From positions 1 to 6,429 of the forward strand of contig USEU01000076.1 of the NCBI GenBank assembly GCA_900553805.1: 6,429 nucleotides of DNA, read 5' to 3'. Under the pieces are notes generated by a model that worked only from the letters and a program-made list of their open reading frames with translations, did no database searches and was not told the DNA's origin. Positions 1 to 4,010 of the stretch are shown piece after piece. This DNA is from an uncultured Eubacteriales bacterium (GTDB lineage Bacteria > Bacillota > Clostridia > Oscillospirales > Oscillospiraceae). Numbering within the stretch: the stretch's first letter is position 1; the number at the start of each line of letters is the position of its first letter. The translations under genes were made by a program, and so were the position numbers.

Positions 1-148
1 AGAATACCATTCAGGTAACCCTGGGCGAATTCGCACAATCCGAGACGAACATGTTTACGTATTCGCCCGGGATTTTATAAGGCCGTGGGTGCCTACCGCA
101 GCCCCTCAGTCAGCCCTTACGGGCTGCCAGCTCCCCTTTCAGGGGCGC
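1..148 (+). repeat. E element copy 0 (left end outside the window)
   Basis: This stretch matches 1717-1866 almost base for base, apart from a one-base indel and scattered substitutions. It contains the end of a left half, the junction octamers GGGCGAAT (23-30) and ATTCGCCC (61-68) in inverted orientation, and a right half ending in an R unit at about 104-148. The R unit has a variable hairpin AGCCC/GGGCT (112-116 with 121-125, loop TTAC) and then a C-run/G-run hairpin. The right end overlaps the 3' end of the minus-strand phospholipase gene and supplies its stop codon. The left boundary cannot be seen. Confidence 0.85.
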
Positions 149-932
149 CTTCGTAACCGCTGAAGTTTGCGTCGAATTCGGGGCCGAGGGGGGCGCTGCC
201 CGCAAGGTGGGCGCTCAGCTGGGCGGCGAGAACCGGGTAATCCTCCAGCGCCTGGTCATACAGGGCGTCGAGCTGGCCGATCAATTGGGCGCAGCGGTGG
301 TTGGGCCGGGTGTACATCACCATCTGGCCCCCGTATTCCCCGCCCAGGCGGAAGATCCTGTGGAGCAATCGCCGGTTCTTCATGGTCATGACCCGGCAAA
401 CGGCGGCCATCACATGAATGCTCCGGCGGACGGTGTAGGCCGTGGCGGGGGGATAGAAGCCCGCCACGGTGACGCATTCGCCCCAGGTCAGCCGCAGCTG
501 CTTTCCCAGATTCTGCCGGTAGGGCGGCTCCTTCCCGTCCCGGGACAGCAGCACCCGGTCAAATTCCGTCTCCAGCTCCATGTGGCCGGGGTTTTTCCCG
601 GCGGTGGCCCGGAGGATCAGCGGATGGCACCGGGAGTCCAGCGCGTAGTGGCACAGCGCGCCGTACAGGTACACCAGCGCCCCCTCGGAGGGCGCGTCGC
701 CATAGTGCAGCGCCGCCCGCTGGAAGAATTCCCGGCCGGACAGCTTATGGAACCAGCCGCCCAGGCTGCCCATCTGGGTTTTCCACAGAGGCTGATAGAA
801 AAAGAAGAAGTCCGGCCCCTGCACTCCCAGGTCAAACAGCTGGGGGAACCGCTGGATCGACCGGCGCATCCCCTCCGGCAGCAATTTCGCCGCCTGACGC
901 CCGAAGCGGGTGTGCGCGTAGATCGACGGCAA
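117..932 (-). CDS. Zinc-dependent phospholipase C family protein (no signal peptide)
   Basis: The predicted 271-residue protein opens with MPSIYAHTRFG, typical of bacterial proteins with the zinc-dependent phospholipase C fold. Candidate metal ligands can be read in order: H7, D41 (or D34), H62, H95, D99, H103, H117 and E121. The HxxxD...H...HxxxE spacing resembles the tri-zinc site of clostridial alpha-toxin and Bacillus cereus phospholipase C. Unlike those secreted enzymes it has no signal peptide and no mature N-terminal Trp ligand, so it is probably cytoplasmic, and its substrate is unknown. The start is a TTG at 932-930, chosen because GGAGG at 946-942 lies nine bases upstream and the family N-terminus begins there. 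The native C-terminus seems to end near Y260. About the last ten residues (GAPERGAGSP) and the TAA stop are read from a repeat element. It is transcribed alone, divergently from the repeat cluster. Family assignment is firm; enzymatic activity is inferred. Confidence 0.88.
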   Translation of the reverse strand: MPSIYAHTRFGRQAAKLLPEGMRRSIQRFPQLFDLGVQGPDFFFFYQPLWKTQMGSLGGWFHKLSGREFFQRAALHYGDAPSEGALVYLYGALCHYALDSRCHPLILRATAGKNPGHMELETEFDRVLLSRDGKEPPYRQNLGKQLRLTWGECVTVAGFYPPATAYTVRRSIHVMAAVCRVMTMKNRRLLHRIFRLGGEYGGQMVMYTRPNHRCAQLIGQLDALYDQALEDYPVLAAQLSAHLAGSAPLGPEFDANFSGYEGAPERGAGSP

Positions 933-939
933 AATACAT

Positions 940-946
940 CACCTCC
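940..946 (-). promoter_or_regulatory. Ribosome binding site deciding a TTG start
   Basis: On the minus strand GGAGGTG ends at 940, leaving a nine-base gap from GGAGG to the TTG at 932-930. An ATG at 939-937 is only two bases from GGAGG, is out of frame, and opens a 35-codon ORF without family similarity. The TTG is therefore the likely initiation codon. Confidence 0.75.
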
Positions 947-995
947 AAGCCCCCCCGCCGCCCCCAGGGCCGCGGCCAGGCACCAAATTAAGCCT

Positions 996-1024
996 ATTTT
1001 ACAACATCTTCCCCGATTTGACCA
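996..1024 (-). promoter_or_regulatory. Probable sigma-A-type promoter of the phospholipase-like gene
   Basis: Read on the minus strand, TGGTCA (1024-1019; 4 of 6 consensus bases) is followed after exactly 17 bases by TAAAAT (1001-996; 5 of 6). Transcription would start near 989, giving a GC-rich leader of about 57 bases before the TTG codon. The -35 lies in the loop of the hairpin described at 1012-1046. Confidence 0.5.
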
Positions 1025-1046
1025 GAGCCAATCGGGAATTTTTTTA
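1012..1046 (+). terminator. Possible intrinsic terminator, plus strand
   Basis: CCCGATT (1012-1018) and AATCGGG (1030-1036) can form a 7-bp stem with an 11-base loop, followed by AATTTTTTT. The T run exists only in plus-strand reading, where no upstream plus-strand gene is visible. It could stop antisense transcription across the phospholipase gene, or the palindrome could be an operator over that gene's promoter. The stem is short and the loop large, so the call is weak. Confidence 0.3.
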
Positions 1047-1059
1047 TCTTTTTCGTTCG

Positions 1060-1088
1060 TTGAAATGAATGTGGAGGGGTGATATAAT
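1060..1088 (+). promoter_or_regulatory. Near-consensus promoter pointing into repeat cluster 1
   Basis: TTGAAA (1060-1065), a 17-base spacer and TATAAT (1083-1088) form a near-perfect vegetative promoter, with an extended -10 TG at 1080-1081. The first convincing plus-strand gene downstream is the alanyl-tRNA editing gene at 2030, more than 900 bp away across the repeats. The same bases also read as a ribosome binding site (GGAGGGG, 1073-1079) plus ATG (1087), so the two interpretations compete. Confidence 0.6.
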
Positions 1089-1116
1089 GAAGAGAATCGA
1101 GTTTTACCTCCCCTGA
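1087..1116 (+). other. Nine-codon ORF cut off by a repeat; possible gene-start remnant
   Basis: ATG at 1087 lies seven bases after GGAGGGG (1073-1079) and encodes MKRIEFYLP before a TGA at 1114-1116. The stop lies within the first bases of the E element (from 1107), in the same CTCCCCTGA context that ends the editing gene at 3193. It may be the start of a gene truncated by repeat insertion, or chance overlap with the promoter's TATAATG. Nine residues allow no family call. Confidence 0.2.
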
Positions 1117-1638
1117 AAGGTTTAGCAGGTGTAGCCGTCCTCGACGGCGTACAGTTGCTTAATGCAGGGCTGAGGACGGCGCATCGCGCCGGAGGGGTTT
1201 CCGGCGGTACGCAGAATATCATTTGGAATGCACCAAGGCGAATACGTAACGGCCCCCTTGGCTTCCCCCGGGGGGAAGCTGGCGCGCCCCAACGGGGCGT
1301 GACTGAAGAGGGATGGCGTGCACCAAAAGTTTTATGAAGGGTTCGATGAGTGGAGATGGGTACTTGTTTTATGAAACCCCTTCTCCATGTGGTAAATGAA
1401 TCTGCAATAATTTCACGCTGATACCATTGGACGGCGTGCAAACAGTATTTCGGCTGTCGCCATCCCTCTTCAGTCAGCCTTGCCGGTTCCGAAGAGCCGT
1501 CAAGTCTGCCAGCTTCCCCCCGGGGGAAGCCAAGGGAGATTGTGCGTATTCGCCCAGGATTCTATAAGACCGTAAGTACCTACCGCGAAACCCCTCAGTC
1601 AGGCCCTTTGGGCCTGCCAGCTCCCCTTTCAGGGGCGC
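1107..1638. repeat. E element copy 1, interrupted by a nested inverted-repeat element
   Basis: The left half starts CCTCCCCTGAAAGG and is of the longer A type also seen at 3184. It carries a hairpin GCCGTC/GACGGC (1134-1139 with 1143-1148), a second stem CAGTT/GGCTG (1152-1156 with 1168-1172) and a third, GGCGC-ATC-GCGCC, before GGAGGGGT. The tail reaches the junction motif at 1236-1243. The expected right half resumes at ATTCGCCC (1548-1555) and ends in an R unit (1591-1638) with stem AGGCCC/GGGCCT and loop TTT. Between the halves sits the separate element 1255-1536. The last hairpin is followed by TTTT at 1639-1642, terminator-like on the plus strand. Confidence 0.75.
1255..1536. repeat. 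282-bp nested element with long inverted terminal arms
   Basis: The ends are CCCTTGGCTTCCCCC (from 1255) and its inverse (to 1536). The arms are 1255-1318 and 1458-1536. They share 18 perfectly inverted bases at 1301-1318 with 1458-1475, and inverted C-run/G-run hairpins at their outer ends. The arms differ only in the variable hairpin: CGCCCC-AAC-GGGGCG (1285-1299) in the left arm, and a longer imperfect hairpin (about 1475-1507) in the right. The 139-base core (1319-1457) is unique in the window and non-coding. It has a direct repeat GTTTTATGAA (1329-1338 and 1366-1375) and an imperfect hairpin at 1352-1386. The layout is MITE-like, but I see no clear target-site duplication. Confidence 0.7.
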
Positions 1639-1657
1639 TTTTGGTGCGCGTATCCAA

Positions 1658-1866
1658 CCTCCCCTGAAAGGGGAGGAGGGCCGCGCGTAAGCGTGGCGGA
1701 GGGGTTTGCGGTGCGCAGAATACCATTCAGGTAACCCTGGGCGAATTCGCACAATCCGAGACGAACATGTTACGTATTCGCCCGGGGTTTTATAAAGCGG
1801 TGGGTGCCTGCTGCGAAACCCCTCAGTCAGCCCCGTTGGGGCTGCCAGCTCCCCTTTCAGGGGCGC
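1658..1866. repeat. E element copy 2, uninterrupted
   Basis: This is the best intact E element (about 209 bp). The left half starts CCTCCCCTGAAAGG and has hairpin GCCGCGC/GCGTGGC with loop GTAA (1680-1697; one G-U pair), then GGAGGGGT and a tail to GGGCGAAT (1739-1746). A middle of about 29 bases leads to ATTCGCCC (1776-1783) and the right half. That half ends in an R unit (1819-1866) with stem AGCCCC/GGGGCT (1829-1834 with 1838-1843). The two tails are roughly inverse copies of each other. From 1717 it matches copy 0. The terminal hairpin is followed by TTTT at 1867-1870. Confidence 0.8.
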
Positions 1867-1870
1867 TTTT

Positions 1871-2004
1871 CTCGCTGCCCCCTTTGGGGGAAGTGCCGCG
1901 AAGCGGCAAAGGGGGTGTCGTTGGTGACTTTGGGCTGTTACCAATCAACGAACAACACCCCCTCAGTCTCGCTTTGCTCGACAGCTCCCCCATCGGGGAG
2001 CCAA
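1871..2004. repeat. C element copy 1: chain of long hairpins
   Basis: The hairpins in order are: CCCCCTTTG/CAAAGGGGG (1878-1886 with 1907-1915) enclosing GCCGC-GAA-GCGGC (1895-1907); AGGGGGTGT/ACACCCCCT (1910-1918 with 1955-1963) enclosing TTGGTGAC/GTTACCAA (1921-1928 with 1937-1944); and an R unit (1958-2002) with the frame CAGTC...CAGCT and a CTCCCC/GGGGAG end hairpin. Neighbouring hairpins share bases, so they are mutually exclusive folds. Copies lie at 3432-3570 and 3688-3882. The element ends only 25 bases before the editing gene's start codon. Confidence 0.8.
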
Positions 2005-2006
2005 GA

Positions 2007-2021
2007 TATAATACGAAAGGA
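2007..2021 (+). promoter_or_regulatory. TATAAT and ribosome binding site before the editing gene
   Basis: AAAGGA (2016-2021) lies eight bases before the ATG at 2030 and is the likely ribosome binding site. TATAAT (2007-2012) looks like a -10 box, but there is no recognisable -35 in the repeat 15-19 bases upstream. Initiation there would give a leader of only about ten bases that begins inside the ribosome binding site. I trust the ribosome binding site more than the promoter. Confidence 0.5.
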
Positions 2022-2029
2022 CCATCTTT

Positions 2030-3193
2030 ATGGCGACGCGGAAATTATATTATGAGGATCCCCATCAGCAGTGCTTTGCCGCGCAGGTGATTTCCTGCTG
2101 CCCGGCGGACAGGGGGTGGGAGGTCATTCCGGACGCCACCTGCTTTTATCCCGAGGGGGGCGGGCAGGCGGCGGATACCGGGACCTTGGGCGGCGTCCGG
2201 GTGCTGGATACCCGCGAACGGGGGGAGGACATCGTCCACCTGTGCGCAGGACCCCTGACGCCCGGCAGCCGGGTCAGCGGCAAAATCGACTGGGAGCCCC
2301 GGTTCCGGCGGATGCAGCAGCATTCCGGGGAGCACATCGTCTCCGGCATCCTGCACCGGCGCTGCGGCGTGCGCAACACCGGCTTCCACATGGGCCGGGA
2401 GCGGACGGTGATCGATTTTGACGGCGTGATCCCCCCGCAGGCCCTGCCGGAGATCGAGTCGGAGGCCAACCGGGCGGTGTGGCAGAACATTCCCGTTCGC
2501 TGCTGGTATCCCGGCCGGGAGGCGCTGCCCGCCATCCCCTACCGCAGCAAGAAGGCCCTGGACTGGCCGGTGCGGATCGTGGAGATCCCCGGCTTTGACA
2601 TCTGCGCCTGCTGCGGCACCCACGTGGCCGCCACCGGGGAGATCGGCCTCATCAAGCTCTATTCCTCCGTCCCCCTGCGGGGCGGCAGCCGCATTGAGAT
2701 GGCCTGCGGGGCCCAGGCCCTGGAGTACCTGAACCGGGTGCTGGAGCAGAGCGCGGTGGCCTCCCATGTTTTCTCCGTCCCCGCCGACCAGGTGGGCCGG
2801 GGGGCGGAGCGGTTCAGCGTCCAGCTGGCCGAGCAGAAATACCGCGTCATTGAATTGCAGCGGCGGCTCTTCGCCCAGGCGGCCGGAGAGTGCGCCGGGG
2901 CGGGGGACGTGCTGCGCCTGGAGCCGGGGCTGGACGCCACCGGCCTGCGGGAGCTGGCGGACGCCATGGCAAGAAGCTGCGGCGGCACGGCGGCGGTCTT
3001 CTCCGGCAGCGACGAAACCGGCTACGGCTACTGCCTGGCCAGCCGGACCGCCGACCTGCGTCCCCTGGGCAAGGCCCTCACCGCCGCCCTCCGGGGCCGC
3101 GGCGGCGGCAAGTCCGATTTCCAGCAGGGCAGCGTAAAATCAACCGAATCCCAGATCCGCGCGTTTTTCGCGGATAAACATAACCTCCCCTGA
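2030..3193 (+). CDS. AlaX-type alanyl-tRNA editing protein with DHHA1 domain
   Basis: The 387-residue protein resembles the editing half of alanyl-tRNA synthetase without the aminoacylation domain. Such proteins hydrolyse Ser or Gly wrongly attached to tRNA(Ala) in the cytoplasm. Zinc-site motifs are visible: HSGEH (H98, H102) and CCGTH (C194, H198). The N-terminal part has the barrel-type signature FYPEGGGQ (39-46). A helical linker (about 255-285) leads to a DHHA1-type C-terminal domain with GRGGGKSDFQQGS (356-368), the glycine-rich tRNA-binding signature shared with synthetases. Length fits the long AlaX class. The ATG at 2030 gives the expected RKLYYED opening and follows AAAGGA. The last residues (NLP) and the TGA come from the first bases of the repeat at 3184, so the native C-terminus probably ended slightly earlier. 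It appears monocistronic, with repeats on both sides. Substrate preference cannot be read from sequence alone. Confidence 0.9.
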   Translation: MATRKLYYEDPHQQCFAAQVISCCPADRGWEVIPDATCFYPEGGGQAADTGTLGGVRVLDTRERGEDIVHLCAGPLTPGSRVSGKIDWEPRFRRMQQHSGEHIVSGILHRRCGVRNTGFHMGRERTVIDFDGVIPPQALPEIESEANRAVWQNIPVRCWYPGREALPAIPYRSKKALDWPVRIVEIPGFDICACCGTHVAATGEIGLIKLYSSVPLRGGSRIEMACGAQALEYLNRVLEQSAVASHVFSVPADQVGRGAERFSVQLAEQKYRVIELQRRLFAQAAGECAGAGDVLRLEPGLDATGLRELADAMARSCGGTAAVFSGSDETGYGYCLASRTADLRPLGKALTAALRGRGGGKSDFQQGSVKSTESQIRAFFADKHNLP

Positions 3194-3671
3194 AAGGTTT
3201 AGCAGGTGTAGCCGTCCTCGACGGCGTACAGCTGCTTCATGCAAAGCTGAGGCGGCGCATCGCGCCGGAGGGGTCAGTCGCGGTACGCAGAATACCATCT
3301 GGAATGCACCAAGGTGAATTCGCAGAGGCCAAACCCCAAGCGCCCCTGAAAGGGGAGCTGCCGCCGCAGCGGCTGAGGGGTGCGGCAGGCAGTTACGTTT
3401 TTGCCAAGGCTTGGGCGAATCCGTACAGACCCTCGCTGCCCCCTTTGGGGGAAGTGCCGCGAAGCGGCAAAGGGGGTGCCGCCCGTAGCTTTGAGTTGTT
3501 TCCATTCAACGAACCACACCCCCTCAGTCAGGCCGTTCGGCCTGCCAGCTCCCCCATCGGGGAGCCGAGGAATTGTGCGTATTCGCCCAAGATTTTATAA
3601 GACCATGGGTACCTGCCGCAAAACCCCTCAGTCAGGCCCTTTGGGCCTGCCAGCTCCCCTTTCAGGGGCGC
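3184..3671. repeat. E element copy 3, multiply interrupted
   Basis: This begins with an A-type left half that closely matches 1107-1242: hairpin GCCGTC/GACGGC (3211-3216 with 3220-3225), stem CAGCT/AGCTG (3229-3233 with 3245-3249), then a GGCGC/GCGCC hairpin. The tail reaches AGGTGAAT (3312-3319). A minus-oriented R unit follows (3340-3380; hairpin CCGC/GCGG) with its own tail, ending at GGGCGAAT (3413-3420). C element copy 2 (3432-3570) comes next. The right half resumes at ATTCGCCC (3581-3588) and closes with an R unit (3624-3671; stem AGGCCC/GGGCCT). It is therefore a pile-up of at least three insertions. Its first bases carry the editing gene's stop codon. Confidence 0.7.
3432..3570. repeat. 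C element copy 2, nested in an E element
   Basis: It is nearly identical to 1871 onward over the first 45 bases and keeps the outer stem AGGGGGTG/CACCCCCT. The inner sequence differs: an imperfect TTGAGTTG/CATTCAA stem replaces the TTGGTGAC stem of copies 1 and 3. The R unit (3519-3566) has variable stem AGGCC/GGCCT with loop GTTC (3530-3543). It ends in GGGGAGCC like the other C copies. Confidence 0.75.
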
Positions 3672-3687
3672 TTTGGATAGGGACTCT

Positions 3688-3882
3688 CTCGCTGCCCCCT
3701 TTGGGGGTGGTGCTCCGCGCAGCGAATCAGGATAGTAATGATTGCCGGTGGCAATCATACCTCTGTTTCGTGCCGCGCAGCGGCAAAGGGGGTGCAGTTG
3801 GTGACTTTGGGCTGTTACCAATCAACGAACAACACCCCCTCAGTCTCGCTTTGCTCGACAGCTCCCCCATTGGGGAGCCAAG
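3688..3882. repeat. C element copy 3 with an internal insertion
   Basis: From about 3773 to 3882 it matches copy 1 almost exactly, including the long hairpin and the R unit (3835-3879). The first hairpin is broken by about 58 extra bases (3715-3772). Downstream (3883-3910) is a short degenerate repeat fragment in which GCCAAGGG occurs twice (3877-3884 and 3903-3910), then the secA promoter region. Confidence 0.75.
3715..3772. repeat. Small hairpin insert inside C element copy 3
   Basis: The insert lies between two copies of the decamer CCGCGCAGCG (3715-3724 and 3773-3782), as expected of a target duplication. Its centre is a perfect 9-bp hairpin ATGATTGCC-GGT-GGCAATCAT (3738-3758). No other copy is visible in the window. 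Template slippage could also produce the flanking direct repeat, although the intervening sequence is unrelated to C elements. Confidence 0.5.
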
Positions 3883-3930
3883 GGCCTGAGCCTTTCAGAG
3901 GTGCCAAGGGAAAAAGTTCACAAATCCGGC

Positions 3931-3971
3931 TATATTTTTTATCACGGCTGTGATATAATTTCAAAAATATA
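3931..3971 (+). promoter_or_regulatory. Probable secA promoter with overlapping palindrome
   Basis: TATAAT (3954-3959) with an extended -10 TG (3951-3952) lies 51 bases before the secA ATG, in an AT-rich stretch unlike its surroundings. The -35 region (TATATT at 3931-3936) is poor. The -10 overlaps the palindrome TATCAC-GGCT-GTGATA (3940-3955). Outer arms TATATTTTT (3931-3939) and AAAAATATA (3963-3971) extend the symmetry. This could be an operator; no regulator can be named from it. Confidence 0.5.
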
Positions 3972-4010
3972 TGTCTCTGGCTACCATAACATACTTCAAA
4001 GGAGACCGAA

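Noticed and set aside
937..939. An ATG (minus strand) upstream of the TTG as an alternative start for the phospholipase-like gene.
   Set aside because: It is out of frame, only two bases from GGAGG, and leads to a stop after 35 codons.
207..1082. A 291-codon plus-strand frame opposite the phospholipase-like gene.
   Set aside because: It is a complementary shadow of a gene with clear zinc-ligand motifs, and it continues through the promoter region and its T run.
1474..1944. Open frames inside the repeat clusters (also 1767-2090, 3140-3505, 3380-3889, 3528-3821), some encoding recurring peptides such as APLKGELA and GLTEGF.
   Set aside because: The peptides recur because the DNA repeats recur. 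Frames begin and end at arbitrary points, different copies are read in different frames, and there are no ribosome binding sites. Automatic annotation may list them as hypothetical proteins.
1107..2004. Regularly repeated short palindromes, considered as a CRISPR array.
   Set aside because: The repeats occur in both orientations with irregular spacing, and the intervening sequence is itself repetitive. There are no unique uniform spacers and no cas gene.
1081..2012. GATATAAT on both sides of cluster 1 (1081-1088 and 2005-2012), considered as an 8-bp target duplication.
   Set aside because: The left copy lies 18 bases before the element boundary at 1107, the sequence is a common promoter motif, and it also occurs before secA (3952-3959).
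1107..3882. A transposase or insertion sequence driving the repeats.
   Set aside because: No frame in the clusters shows a DDE, HUH or recombinase motif. The elements appear non-autonomous.
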